From: Acanthamoeba castellanii str. Neff
Taxonomy: Eukaryota > Discosea > Longamoebia > Acanthamoebidae
Reading direction: 5' to 3'
DNA length: 64,000 nucleotides
Assembly (NCBI RefSeq): GCF_000313135.1
Contig: NW_004457442.1
Coordinates: 898,657 to 962,656, forward strand
Shown: in pieces, positions 22,201-33,881 of the stretch
Numbering within the stretch: position 1 is the stretch's first letter
Layout of the letters: each line of letters begins with the position of its first letter
Position numbers and translations under genes: made by a program
Notes under the pieces: model-generated
Seen by the model: only the letters and a program-made list of their open reading frames with translations
What the model was told of the DNA's origin: nothing
Database searches by the model: none

Positions 22201-24101
22201 CGATGTGTCGGGCGTGGAGGGCTTTCCCGATATCGAAGAGAACTACTCGCTCATGCTGACGGAGAAGAAGGCCCTCCTGGTCCATTCCTCCCAACCGACG
22301 CACGCCGTGGGGTCGCGTCAATCGCAGTCCGTGGACAGTGCGATCAGCGTGCTGCGCCTCGAGTCGACGGAAAAGCGGATCAAGCTGCTGTCGTCGCCGC
22401 CCGCCACCTACGGCGGCGGCGAGTCCGGACCCAGCCCGCGCGTGGCGACCACCACATCGGCCGACAGCATCACCGGCGCATCGCCGCGCCGGAAGGCCTC
22501 GCTTCGCAACCGCCGCAACACTCTGGGGAAGCGGCGGGGCCTCGAGTCCCAGTCGTCGTACTCCTCATTCTACGACGACTCTGCGTCCGAAGGTGCTCCC
22601 CCTCCCGGTTCGTACTTTAGGGAAACGAAGAATTAAGCGGCGAACGCTTCGCTCTTTCTCTCCCTCTCGGTTCGTGTGCGCAGGGCGGAGCAGCGTGGAC
22701 TTCTCCGCGGATTCAGACAGCGCGAGCGAGCGCGACCACATCGGGTCAAGGCGACGCCACGGCTCCTTCTGCTCGGACTCCGAGGCGCCCTCGCCGGCCT
22801 CGTCCCGCGCGGCCTCGCCCCGTGTGACGATCGAGGCCGCCTCCTCGGCCCTTGCCTCCGCGGAGAGTGGGACCGGAGGCATGCGGTCTTCCGACGCGCA
22901 AACGTCCGAGGAGGAGAACGACTGGGCCGGGCCGGCCAAGCAGCAACCAACGACCAAGCGCGACAACAAATGGAAGCGCTTCACCCGCAGCTTCAGCGTC
23001 GGCAACATGTGGAAGTCGCAGGAGATCTCCGGTGCACACCACCTTGTTACGTTGAGAAATCGATTCCAGGCTGGTTGCTAACCAACTCGCATGCGGGTGG
23101 TGATGACGATGGTGTGCAGATGGGGGAGGTGCGGCGGTAGAGGAGGATGGCGAGCAGAGCCCGGCACTGACGCCGTCGTCGGCGCGCAATTCGGCCCAGA
23201 TGGGGGCGGTGCCGCACGAGGGCAGCGCCAAGGAGGAGCTGCTGGCGCTGCTCAACAGCCCCGGCGCCCTGGAGTCGAAGCAAAACCGCTCCATGTCGCT
23301 CTCGGCGGGCGGGCTCAAGACCCGCGCGGCGATGGAGAAGACCACCAAGTCCCCGAGCCCCAGGGCCGACGGTATGGCGGCCTGCCGCTCGGTCAGCGAA
23401 GACGCCGAGCCAATCCGGACTGCGGGCAAGGCCCGCAAGAGCTTCACCATCAGCGGCCGGCGCAAGAGCCGCGCGGCCCTGCTTCCGTTCGATCCGCCGC
23501 TGTCGCCGTCGCAGTCGCCCGATCAGAGCAGCAGCGGCTCGGCCACTCCCACAGGGTCACCAGGGTTGGCCACGGGGCAGAGCCCGCGCAAGTACGCAAC
23601 GCTCAAGAGCAAGCACTCGCCGGTGGTCGGCGCGACGTCAGCGGGCAACGAGGACACCACTCCGCGCTTGTCGGTTCGCTCGCGCACGAGGCTGGGTTCA
23701 AGCAGCAGCGCCGCGAGTCCGCGCAGCCCCGCGATCGCGCGCGGCTCGGACTCCGAATCGCCACCGGCCGCAAGCGCCGCGCACGACAAGGAGAAGACGC
23801 CGCAGGGCAAGGGCGCCAGCGACAGCGCCAAGGGATCGCCCACGCCCAAGAAGCAGCTTTCCGTACGTGTCACACCACCGTCCTGCTACGCCGGTGTGCA
23901 TTCGGCTGAACGTGCTGCTGGGGTGTCGGGTGGTGGTGGTGGTGATGGACAGGTTGCGCAGCGGCTCAGCTTCAAGAATCTGCTGCACCGCGGCGGAGAT
24001 AAGGTACCCTGGTCTCCTTGAAATGACCACCTCCGACCTCGCTCGCGAGTTCGCCTTCACTCACTTTTTTAAACCGTCTTTCCACACAGGAGCGACACTA
24101 G
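19235..24101 (+). CDS. RhoGEF (DH) - PH - Kelch-repeat protein with long Ser-rich tail
   Basis: This is a predicted guanine-nucleotide exchange factor for Rho/Rac GTPases. The DH domain starts KRKHIINEVIETERAYVSFL and includes MPIQRIPRYILLLK, the conserved helix facing the GTPase. The PH domain follows (LIQPHRRFIHEGKVVLTKQG, LYLFNDILIIAKEE, HVKEWIAKFDEA). From about 21100 to 22060 come Kelch blades (MVYFFGGSTAARF, VIVLIGGIDG, VYVLGGKDDGG, IFVVGGRRSDG, DIFLVGG). The tail, 22200-24000, is very rich in Ser, Arg and SP/TP sites, suggesting regulation by proline-directed kinases. I place the start at ATG 19235, with a first intron 19241-19324 that leads into EDKRKH. The last small exon after 24089 reads ERH and stop; if its intron is retained, the protein ends at 24021 instead. 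Kelch blades C-terminal to DH-PH would link Rho activation to actin or another partner. Confidence 0.82.
20202..20254. repeat. Degenerate ACACGCA minisatellite in RhoGEF intron
   Basis: Imperfect 7-8 base units (ACACGCA, GCACACA) fill the intron between IPRYILLLK and DLHRSTDPV. Confidence 0.7.
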
Positions 24102-24330
24102 ACCCACAGCACCTGCATGCAGCTCGCGAACTGTACAGTAATCGGGAGAAGAAGAATACAACGTTGGGTTCTCTCACTTTCGTCTCCCCCTATTGATGTT
24201 TGTTGACTTCTGGGCTGCACGTGCGGGACATGTTGTCGGCAAAAACGACAATATTGCTTGTCGCTATTATGTTCTCTCGGCCGGGCTTGGTCCATTTTGT
24301 TGTGCCGAGCAGAAGAGTAGGTCGAGAGTC

Positions 24331-26365
24331 ATGCGTCGAGTGTTGGGGTCGGTGTCGCGCGAGCAGCAAGTTGTACGGAGCGGGGTTGTTGCTACGGCCC
24401 GCAGCGTGCGGTCATACACTACAGCCGCCGCCGCCTCGGCCACAGTGTCTGGCCGCAAATGGGACGCCATCGTTGTGGGCGGCGGACACAACGGCCTCGT
24501 CACCGCTGCCTACCTCGCTAAGGTGCCCTCCCATTCAATTCACTTCATTTGATTCAATCGATTGAGCAATGGAGGAAACGAGATTAAATCTTTGGGCGCT
24601 CGACAGGCAGGCAAAAAGGTGGCGGTGCTGGAGCGGCGGCACGTCGTGGGTGGGGCGGCGGTGACAGAGGAGCTCCTGCCGGGCTACAAGTTCTCGCGGG
24701 CGTCGTACCTGTGCAGCCTGTTCCGACCCCAAATCTTCAAGGACCTCAAGCTCAAGGAGGTAAGTACCGCTTTCATCTTCCCCTCAACCGCCTCCTCCCG
24801 CACATACTTGGCATTCTACAGAAACGACGCCCCGACATTCTCCGCCCGCTGACTTGTGCTGTGTCGCGTGTGCGGTGTCGTGTGTGCGTGTGCGTGTGCG
24901 GTGGTGCGTGTGTTGTGTGAATTGTGTAGAAGTATGGAGTGAAGCTGTATCAAAGGAACCCGTCGTCATTCACCCCTCTGCTCGATGGACGCTACTTGCT
25001 CATGGGCGGCGGCACCATGGAGGAGACCCAGCGCGCGATCGCTCAGGTGAGTTTACCCATCCGCCCAACGTTGTTTCAAAGCCAATCTATTGCTCACCAC
25101 ATTATCTACATTACATGTTTTTACACTACATTGCTTTGCTTGAATACTACATATAGTTTTCCAAGGCCGATGCGGAGGCGTACCCCGAGTACGAGGCCAT
25201 GCTCGACAAGCTGGTCCACTTTATCAACCCGCTCATCGATGAGATTCCGCCCAACCTGGGCGAGTCGCCCTTCTCGGGCAGCCCCAAGCAGGTTCGACCC
25301 ACCGTCGCCACACGTCGTGACAGCCTCGATGTCGACTCTGTGGACGTGTTCACTCATAACACTCCCGTCTTCTTGATGATGACAACGGAATCACCATCAT
25401 CGTAGGTGCTGGACAAGCTGGCGTCGCTCTCCCGACTGGGGTTGCGGACCGCAAAGCTGGGCAAGGACATCGCTCCCCTCTACGAAATCGTCACGGCACC
25501 CGCCGCACAGATTCTCAACAAGTGGTTCGGTAAGTGTATCTATTCATGTGGCTGTGGCTGTGGCTGTGGCTGTGGCTGTGGCCGTGGCCGAGGCCGTTGT
25601 TTCCCACATCTAAATGGCGCGTGCAGAATCCGAGCCGTTGAAGTCGACACTGGCCACTGATGCCATCATCGGCGCCATGACAAGCCCCCAAGTGCCCGGC
25701 AGCGGCTACGTACTCCTCCATCACGGTACACAGCCCTTACCACCCGCCACAATGCATGGTTGATAATTTTAAAATTAATAAAATTATTATTATTATTAAC
25801 AAAACAAATACATATTATCTTGTTTAAAAAAATGTTGGCAGTCATGGGAGAGACGGACGGCATCCCGGGCGCGTGGAGCTACGTCGAAGGCGGCATGGGC
25901 TCGATCTCGCGGGCGATTGCCTCTGCGGCCGCTGACGAAGGGTACATACATACCTTGCGCTTGGCCTTTGAGTCGAGTTGCGTGCGTGCTTCGCATTGCT
26001 CACACCGTGCACGTCTCCTGCGCTGCTTAGGGTCACCATTGTCACCGACGCCGCCGTCAAGTCCATCATCGTGTCAGGTACTGTCAGACCACCTGCGCTT
26101 CTCCACAAACAAGAAATTTTTATATTCGAAAAAAAAAAACTAAAGGCCCCGGTACGCAGAGCGTGGCGCTAGCGGCGTGGAGTTGGCGGACGGCACCAAG
26201 CTGGAGAGCGACCTGGTCATCTCCAACGCGACGCCCGAAGTCACGTTCCACTCGCTGCTCTCCCAGGAATCGCAGGCCCGGCTGCCCAGCAGCTTCAGGT
26301 ACAAACGAAGTGGTGTTTTTCTCGTGCGTGTGCGTGTGCGTGTGCGTGTGCGTGTGCGGTGATGC

Positions 26366-26396
<31 letters not shown>

Positions 26397-27633
26397 GGTG
26401 CGTGCGTGCGTGCCGACCTGACTTTTACTTGGTGTACGCAGGCAGCAGCTCAAGCACTACGACTATACGTCGCCGGTGATGAAGATCAACATCGCCCTCA
26501 ACCAGATCCCCAACTTCACCTGCCTCCCCAACCAAGCCCCCGGCGTAGGTGCGCACCAAACCAGAGCCAGAGCGCCCCTTGACCCCCCCCTCGCGATGCT
26601 TCTTGGTGAGCTTGGGCCATATCTAAAGTTGTAGACCGCTGACCCTGTGGCGCGTTCTACAGCGGGTCCGCAGCACCGATGCACCATCCACCTGGGCGCC
26701 GAGTCCATGGCCGACATCGAGACCGCCTACCAGGACGCCCTGCAGGTAGACTTTATTTATTATTTATTATTTATTCGCTCATATTTTGTTTGTAACCGGT
26801 TCTGTTTTTATCTGTCTACTTATTATTTAATATTTGTTATTTATTAGTTGTTAATTTAAAATGATTTCATTTTCTCAACTTTTGCTGACCCGATGGTACC
26901 ATCAGGGCACGCCCTCGCGCAAGCCGGTGATCGAAATGACGATTCCCTCCTCGCTCGACCCCACGCTGGCCCCCGAGGGCCACCACGTCGCGTCCCTCTT
27001 CGTCCAATACGCGCCCTACCACATCCGCGTACGGACCGCCCGATCGCCCCCTTTTCCCTCTGCTTCGTGGCCTGGCCACCATCTGCCGCTGACGTGGCCG
27101 CGGCCTTCTCCCCTCACCACACCACTCATCACAGGGCGGAACGTGGGACGAGAAGACCAAGGAGGAGTACGCCGACAGGGTGTTCTCGCTCATCGACCAG
27201 TACGCGCCGGGCTTCAAGCAGTCGGTCATCTTCAAGGACATCCTGGCGCCTCCCGACCTGGAGCGCGTGTTCGGGCTCACCGGTACGTAGTCTCTCGCTC
27301 GCTCGCCGGCTCTGTGGGTGCCCAACTCACTCGGCCGCGGCGCGTCATCGGGTGGGCAGGCGGCAACATCTTCCACGGCGCCATGGGGCTCAATCAGCTG
27401 TTCTTCATGCGCCCGTCGTCCGGCTTCGCCCGCTACCAAACACCGATTCCCGGTTTGCACTACACCCCTTTTTTCGCTGCGTCCCTGTGTGTGATGGTTG
27501 ATTTCTTACATCGCGAGCGGGCACGCGCGCACGCACAGGACTGTACCTGTGTGGTTCGGGTGCGCACCCGGGCGGTGGCGTGATGGGCGCTGCCGGCAAG
27601 AACTGCGCACGGGCCATCCTCAACAATGCGTGA
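24331..27633 (+). CDS. PYROXD2: PYROXD2-like FAD-dependent oxidoreductase, mitochondrial
   Basis: This is a flavoprotein of the phytoene-desaturase/amine-oxidase fold. The first ~45 residues ([18 protein letters not shown] and on) are Arg/Ser/Ala-rich without acidic runs, fitting a mitochondrial presequence. The dinucleotide-binding motif [20 protein letters not shown] is at residues 46-65, followed by [21 protein letters not shown] after one intron. Further family blocks are [54 protein letters not shown], and the C-terminal FAD signature [20 protein letters not shown]. These match animal PYROXD2, a mitochondrial inner-membrane/matrix protein whose substrate is not settled. There are at least ten introns. 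The exon beginning about 26161 needs the acceptor at CGCAG to keep the frame [13 protein letters not shown]. The stop lies 107 bases from the convergent neighbour. Confidence 0.9.
25547..25594. repeat. (TGTGGC)n hexanucleotide in PYROXD2 intron
   Basis: About seven TGTGGC units, the last ones drifting to CGTGGC, lie between exons AAQILNKWF and ESEPLKST. Confidence 0.85.
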
Positions 27634-27740
27634 AGCCACTGTTGCACCTTCGTGAGCTCAAGCTCGCGCAACAGGAAATGAATCGAAAGGCCGCGTGTAT
27701 TTTTCGCCGCCAGGCCCAGCCAGGCTGCTCTATGACCTTA

Positions 27741-28550
27741 CTACTCCCGCCTGATCTCGATGAAGTAGGACGTGGGCAAGTCGCCTTCTGCCTCCTCCTT
27801 GAAGAACAAGATAGCGACTCCCTTGTCCGCAATCTTGATATTCTCCTGTTAAGTGGTGTTTAGTGTATGCGTGTGCGGTGGTGCGGTGGTGCGTGTGCGT
27901 GTGTGCGGTGGTGCGTGTCGGTGGGCGTGTGCGTGTGCGTGTTATAATAATGGGGGGCATCGCACTTGATCGAGGTAGGTGCCCATCTCCTGGAGGATCT
28001 GCCTCTCCAGGGCGCGGAACTTGTGCTCCTTGTGGAGGTGGACCGGCACGGCGAAGACGGTGTAGGACAGCAGGTTGCCCGAGTACACCTTCTTGTGCGC
28101 TGTCACCAGTACCGACCATATCTCGTTGATCTTGTCCACAATCTTCTTCCACTCAGCCTCTGGTTCAGCCAGGCCAACAGGAACACCCACCGTTGTGAGC
28201 AGCTCCCATGGTCTGTCGCTGCCTATGTAGACAAACAAGGTACCTGGCACACGATCTTTCAAGATGGAAGGGTAGTTGGTGGGGTAGAGCGCAAAAAGCT
28301 CCCCGTTTTCAGTGTTGAGCTGCAGCATCGAAACGCCCGAGCTGGGGCTGGGGGCGACCTCCCCTCTTAGACTGTTTGGGCCAGAAAGTGATATGTTTGC
28401 TTTTACCACTAGACTCAGTTCTGGCAGGCGTATGTACCGGTCCTGGGAGGGGTTGACGAAGAGGTCATTCACGCCCTGCGTGCGCATGACAAGGGAGGTG
28501 GAGAGGGTGAGCCTTCCCGTTCGCAAAGTGGGTACAGTCCAGGGGTCCAT
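27741..28550 (-). CDS. Unrecognised 229-residue protein, two exons
   Basis: Exons are 27966-28550 and 27741-27845, joined across an intron with a GTGCG donor and ACAG acceptor made largely of CACACG repeat. I use ATG 28550 (MDPWTVPTLRTG) because the upstream in-frame codons contain no ATG. The first half looks beta-rich (YIRLPELSLVVKANISLSG, VSMLQLNTENGELFALYP). The second half looks alpha/beta (EWKKIVDKINEIWSVLVTAH, FRALERQILQEMGTYLDQ) and ends SYFIEIRRE. There is no signal peptide, transmembrane helix or catalytic motif that I recognise. It lies 129 bases downstream of the Tex-like gene on the same strand and converges with PYROXD2. Confidence 0.65.
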
Positions 28551-28679
28551 CTTCAGTCTCTGTTCTTCGCCTTTGATGATCGTCAAAACGCCATAAACAA
28601 AAATGGTATTGATTTACGGAAGCAGCAAAACACTTTGCATTGCCAAACATCAATCTTAGTCCGTAAGGCGCGCGAAGTG

Positions 28680-30676
28680 TTATACAGGAAGTACGGGGTC
28701 GCTGGTGGCGGACGAGAGGTTCTGGAGGCCGATCCGCTTTCGCTCGAGGTCGATGCTGATGATCTTCAGCTTCAACACGTCCCCCACTGCAATATAATGT
28801 AAATATGATGAATGTGGAATGTGAGGGTGGAATGTGATGTTGTGTGGAAGATCAATCAACATACCTGCGACCAGGTCGGAGACGTCGACCTCCTTCCTCC
28901 GGTCATTCGTGGGGTCGGGCGACAAATGGCGAACGTGGCAGAGCCCCGTGGTGTCCACGCCGATGTCACAGAACGCGCCAAAGGGCACCACGTTGGTGAC
29001 CGTGCCCATTAGCTCGTCGCCCACCTTCAGATCGCCGATGGTGGCCACCTCCTGTGAAAGCCCATAAATGATAATAAATTAATAAATGATTAAAATTATT
29101 AATAATACATCAGATGAAAGAAATAAAAATAAAGCAGGCGCACCCGGCGAAAGAGCGGCGGGGGCAGGTCGTCGCGGATGTCCAGCCCGGGCTTCTTGAG
29201 GTTGGTGAGAATGTCCTCGAGGGTCGCTTCGCCCACGTCCAGTTGCTGCTGCACGCTCCGTCGCCAGACCGGATCACTCTCGACGTCGCGGAGCGCTCGC
29301 GTGACCAATCTGACCACGTGATTCTCTGTGTCGCGGTTAACACATGAATGGTCCTGCCATGCGTTTGTGTGTGTGTGTCGTGTGTCGCGTGTGTGTGTGT
29401 CATGTGTCATGGGTCGTGTTGCGTCGTGTGCGGTGCCTTCTTTCATGAGATCTTCTCTGGAGATGCCCAGCATTTCCAACAGTTTGTAGGTCTTGCCGTA
29501 GCTCTCGGGGTGGATCGACGTCGCATCCAGCGGCTCCTTGCCCTCGCCCCGGTGATAGACCCGCAGGAACCCGGCGGCCTGCTCGAAGGTCTTGGCCCCG
29601 ATGCCCGACACGTTACGCAGCTCGGCCCGGTTGGCGATCGGCCCCGGCTTCTGCTGGCGGTAGGCCAGAATCTTGCGGGCGCGGCCGGCGTCGAGGCCCG
29701 ACACGTACTGCAGGAGGGAGAGCGAGGCCGTGTTGAGGTTCACGCCCACGCGATTGACCACCTTCTCGATGCTCTCGCCGATCGCCTGCACCAGGCCCTT
29801 CCTGTCGACATCGTGCTGGTACAGGCCCACCCCGATATTCTCCACCGGGACCTGCAGGAGATGACGTGGCACGTCGTCATCAGCGTCAGCAGCGCCATCA
29901 CCGATCCCCTCCTCCCCTCCTCCTCATCATCATCATCATCATCATCATCAGCAGCATCAGCATCAGTACCTTGATGATTTCGCTGAGAGGGTCCTGGAGG
30001 CGGCGGGCGATGGAGACGGTGCCGCGCTGTTGGGCCTCTAGTTCGGGAAACTCTTGGGCCGCCTCGGGCGAGGCCGAATAGGCGCTCGCGCCGGACTCGC
30101 TGACAATCGCGAACCTGCACCCGAACACACACAGTGAGCCACGTCCATGCTGCTTGAGGGAGGGGCGGGGAGGCGATGGTGCGCACTGCAGGGCTTCGTG
30201 GTCGGGCAGGTGGCGTTTGATGGTCTCCGACACCAACTCCTCGGCTTCGCGATGGCCCGTGCCGTTGCCGATCGCCACCAGATTGACGCCATGCGCAACG
30301 ACCAGTTCCGCCAATCGAGTCATCGCCTCCTGTCCGAACCAACCAAGTGAGATCGTGGCAACACGTGATATTTAAACTATATCGATTTAATTTATTTCTA
30401 AATATTTAAATTAGATAAATGGAATGCAGGTGCGTTGGTGCGTACTGAGTAGCTACGAGCGTTCTTGTGCGGGTAGATGGTGTCCACTTCAACCAGCTGC
30501 CCCTTCTACACGCCATAAGCCAAAAAAAACAACTCAATCTCTCTTCTATTCTTTTTAATAAACGTGCGGCGATGGCTGAGTATCTGCAGATGAGGAGTTG
30601 CGCACCTCGTCGATCACGGCCAGCTTGCAGCCTGACCTAAAGCCCGGATCAATTCCCAGGATCGTCTTGCCTCTGT

Positions 30677-30769
<93 letters not shown>

Positions 30770-31869
30770 CCATGAGCGAAGGCGAGCGAGGGAATAGTCT
30801 GAGGGCAGGTGGGCGCACCGGACGGGAGGTGCGATGAGGATGTTCTCGACGTTGCGCGCAAAGATGGAGATGGCCTGCTGCTCGGCCTGTTCGGTGAGCT
30901 TGGCGCGCAGCTCTCGCTTCAGCGAAGGCAGGAGCAGCCGGTTGAGCGAGTCTGCAATCGCCTGCTCGATGACCTCCACGACCTGACCGCCGGCGGCAGC
31001 CGCCACGCTCAACTTCTTCCCGTCGTCGGACGCCGCTGCTGGCTGGTGGTGCACCAGCCTGTAGTCCTTGCGTATCAGGTCCAGCAGCGCTTGATGGTCG
31101 GCGACGATGTCAAACTTGAGAAACTTCTGCTTCTCGCCGCGGTTGAGCGCCAGGATCTGGTGGGCCTTCGCGTAGCGTGCCAGCTTCGAGAAATTCTACG
31201 AGTAAAATTGAAATGTAAACACTATATATAAATAAAAAATAGAAACATACGCATATATGTGGGTACCATACCTCGTAGTGTGCGTAGACGCTGCCATCGC
31301 TGGCGGTGGACTTGCTGCTATCGCTTTCCGCGGCGCGCGTAGCGTTGATGTATGCGATCCGTTCGAAAAGATCGCGCGCCCCGCCCTTGACCTGTGTGGG
31401 AAGAAGTGAGCCGAGCGAGCTGAGAGAATGAATGAATTGAAGTTGGTGGGTACGCGCCTCGGGGTTATCGGCCACCATCTCGGCGATGATGTGCTTCACT
31501 CCCTCGATGACGTCTTCGGGTCGCGGCAGCCCCTTCTCCTCGTCGACGTGCTGCGCCACATGAGCGTCGAGTTCTGCGTCGGTTATCCGCCGCTCGAGTA
31601 CCTGCTGTGCGAGCGACAACAAGCCTTTGGCAATCGCCGCCGACGCCAGCGTCTTCCTGCGCGTTCGTTCCACGTGCAACCAGGCCCAAGCCCAAGTGAG
31701 AGTGGTTCCTAGATAATGGCGATGACGATGATGGTGATGATGGGTCGGCGCACCGTTTCTCTTTATAGGGCGCGTAGAGGTCTTCCACCCTCTGCAGCTT
31801 CGTGCAGCTCCGAATCGTCTCTGCCAACTGCGGCGACGATGAACATCAATTGATTGTCCTTAAGCTCGG

Positions 31870-31935
<66 letters not shown>

Positions 31936-33267
31936 GCCCGAGGGACCATACCTCGTCAGTGAGCTTTCCTTGCTTGGCGATGGCACTGATGGTGGCTTCC
32001 TTGCGTAGCTCCAGGCGGCGCTGATACTCGTACTCCTTCTCGACCTTCCTGATCTCCTCTTCATCGAGGCCGCCTGTCATTTCCTGGATGGTAGCCGCCC
32101 CATGAAACGCGTCAGCCACCACCCACACACATGAATTGTCGACGACGACGACGGTACCTGGCGGTAGCGAGCGATGAACGGGACGGTGTTGCCCTCGACG
32201 AGGCGCAGGCGGAGCGCGGCCTTGATCTTCCGCTCGGGAATGCCGATCGCCAGCTCCACCGCCGCGATCTGCCTGTCGTTCAACTTCAGCTCGTCTTCCA
32301 ACTGCAGCTCGTCTCCAAGTTCTTCGTCGTCCAGGTTCTCCGACGCGCCGGCGGCCTTGTTGCCACCGTCGTTGATGTGCCCTATCTCACCAGGCGAGCG
32401 CGTCAGTTCCCGCACGGAGTGCGTGATTCTCTTCATCCGGTGCTGGGCGGCTTCGGCATCGGTGTCAGCGCCGGCGTCGGCGTCGGCGGCTGCGGCTGCG
32501 GCTGCGGCCATAGCGTCCATAGAGTCGACAGCATTATTGCTGTGGTAGACGTAGTCGAAGTCGTTGTTGAGCGTGGAAGACGTCTTCCTGGTGGCCTTCT
32601 TCGTCTTCTCCATCTCTCCTGTGGTGGTGGTGGGTGCCTTCTCGCCTCCTTTACGCGCGTTCTTCATCGGCGTACCACTGCCGGCGACCTCCTCTCCCGA
32701 GAGCTCGTCCACCACCTTGGCCTTGGCCTTGGTCTTCTTCGATGCCTTCAGCTTCTTGTCCGCCGTCGTCGTCTTCGGGTCGGCGGCTGCCTCTTCCGTC
32801 GACAACGGAGCCTTGGCTGGTGCTGCCCTCTTCGTCTTCGTCTCCGTCTTATTCGGCTTATCATGATGCTCGGACACTGTCCCGACGTCCTCCTCCGTCG
32901 CTTTGGCATTGGCCCTCCGCCGGCGTGGCTTGGTGGCCTCCTCGGCCTCGAGCTTGGGCGCGGCTGGGGCCACCGACGCTGCATCTTTCCGGGGCCGGGC
33001 GGCAGCGATAGCGGAGAGGCTGAGGGGGCGCCGGGCGTCTCCCATCCATCGCGAATCGAGGGGCGAAGCCGCAGAACGAGCGAGGAGCAGCGGGGTGCGG
33101 CTGAGGCCGCCCGACTGAGGCCTCAGACCCACCACCCCCGCTCTACTTGGCTCCGCCCACCAACGTTGGAAGGCGCTGCGGTGGTGAGCAGCATGGTGTG
33201 GATGCCACATACCAGCGAGCTGGGGGCCACCGAAGCGGGCATCGCTCGCCAGACGCACTCCCCGCAT
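28680..33267 (-). CDS. SRBD1: Tex/SRBD1-type RNA-binding protein (Tex_N, YqgF, HhH, S1)
   Basis: This is the eukaryotic member of the bacterial Tex family, which binds RNA or single-stranded nucleic acid and influences transcription. The N-terminal ~290 residues are low-complexity, K/A/T-rich and begin Arg/His-rich (MRGVRLASDARFGG, FQRWW), which could be an organelle-targeting peptide. The Tex_N helical region follows (IKAALRLRLVEGNTVPFIAR, LAETIRSCTKLQRVEDLYAP). A YqgF/RNase H-like core has ILGIDPGFRSGCKLAVIDE and LVAIGNGTGHREAEELV. Helix-hairpin-helix motifs come next (LLQYVSGLDAGRARKILAYR, LRNVSGIGAKTFEQAAGFL). The C-terminal S1 domain reads VGDELMGTVTNVVPFGAFCD. Start is ATG 33267 and stop 28680-28682. 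Several introns carry triplet microsatellites. Mitochondrial versus nuclear location is undecided. Confidence 0.88.
29923..29953. repeat. Short (ATC)n tract in Tex-like gene intron
   Basis: About nine ATC units plus related AGC/ATC sequence lie between exons DPLSEIIK and VPVENIGVG. Confidence 0.8.
30682..30770. repeat. (ACA)~30 trinucleotide in Tex-like gene intron
   Basis: Nearly 90 bases of uninterrupted ACA/CAA lie between the exon encoding NILIAPPV and the exon encoding RGKTILGIDPG. On the coding strand it reads TTG/TGT, beside the YqgF exon. Confidence 0.9.
31871..31933. repeat. (GAT)21 trinucleotide in Tex-like gene intron
   Basis: Twenty-one GAT units in an intron after KQGKLTDE. The poly-Asp or poly-Ser frames they open are not exons. 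Confidence 0.9.
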
Positions 33268-33489
33268 TGCTCTCGTCTACTCTTGTTGATTTCTTCAATA
33301 TTTTCCCTTTTTCCTTGACTTCTCTTTTTTCTTCAATATTTTCCTCAACTTTTTGTTGTGTTTTTCTACAGATGTGGCAACGATGCGTAATCGCGGAAGA
33401 GATAGACCAACGTTATTGCCTGGCATCATCACACAACACCTGATTATCATTATCGCAGCTGTGTTTTTTGGTTGAGAGTGCGTGTGAAG
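33268..33489. promoter_or_regulatory. Divergent promoter region between Tex-like gene and small membrane-protein gene
   Basis: The 222 bases are T-rich (about 33275-33370). A CTACAG at about 33366-33371 could be the acceptor of a 5' UTR intron of the plus-strand gene. No other element is clear. Confidence 0.4.
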
Positions 33490-33777
33490 ATGAACAAGCA
33501 GCTTTCTTCTCTGCACGCCTTGGCGCAACGACAAGAGGCCGCCCGAACCCAGCAGGCCAAGGCCTTTCTGGGGATGGAGCACAACCCCAAGATGGCCGGC
33601 CTCGTGAGTCGGCCCTCGCTCGGGTGCATGTACCGACCGGGCATCGTCGACGCCCCCGTCCTGCGCTCCTACAACCGCATGATGGGCCTCGTCGTCGGCT
33701 CCGCTGCCGCCGCCGGCCTCCTCGTGTTCGGCCTCACCCGCATCACCGCCGCACGAACGCCCCAGCCCAGGCAGTAA
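33490..33777 (+). CDS. Small single-pass membrane protein, 95 residues
   Basis: One uninterrupted frame starts MNKQLSSLHALAQRQEAART and ends TAARTPQPRQ. Residues ~62-83 (RMMGLVVGSAAAAGLLVFGL) form one clear transmembrane helix, with a Gln/Ala/Arg-rich helical N-terminal half and the motif GMEHNPKMAGL. Size and layout resemble small mitochondrial inner-membrane proteins, but I do not recognise a family. A GTG/ATG a few codons upstream (33472 on) is in frame; I prefer ATG 33490. The gene is divergent from the Tex-like gene. Confidence 0.6.
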   Translation: MNKQLSSLHALAQRQEAARTQQAKAFLGMEHNPKMAGLVSRPSLGCMYRPGIVDAPVLRSYNRMMGLVVGSAAAAGLLVFGLTRITAARTPQPRQ

Positions 33778-33881
33778 ACCAACACACTCCCACAACATCT
33801 TGTACAACTCCACATTCAACAAAACAAAGTTCATGAAGCAAACACGCGTGTAGACAAGCTCGTCATGGTGGCCTGTTAGAG

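Noticed and set aside
24002..24021. Alternative end of the RhoGEF protein at 24021
   Set aside because: GTACCC follows the AAG codon and matches the standard donor here, and a CACACAG acceptor is available at 24089. Intron retention cannot be excluded, so it is noted in the feature.
31802..32008. Poly-Asp and poly-Ser frames at the GAT repeat
   Set aside because: Intronic triplet repeat in the Tex-like gene; the flanking exons join in frame without it.
32131..33318. 395-codon plus-strand open frame opposite the Tex-like N-terminus
   Set aside because: It mirrors a low-complexity A/K/T-rich exon on the minus strand. The minus frame joins to Tex_N, whereas the plus frame joins to nothing.
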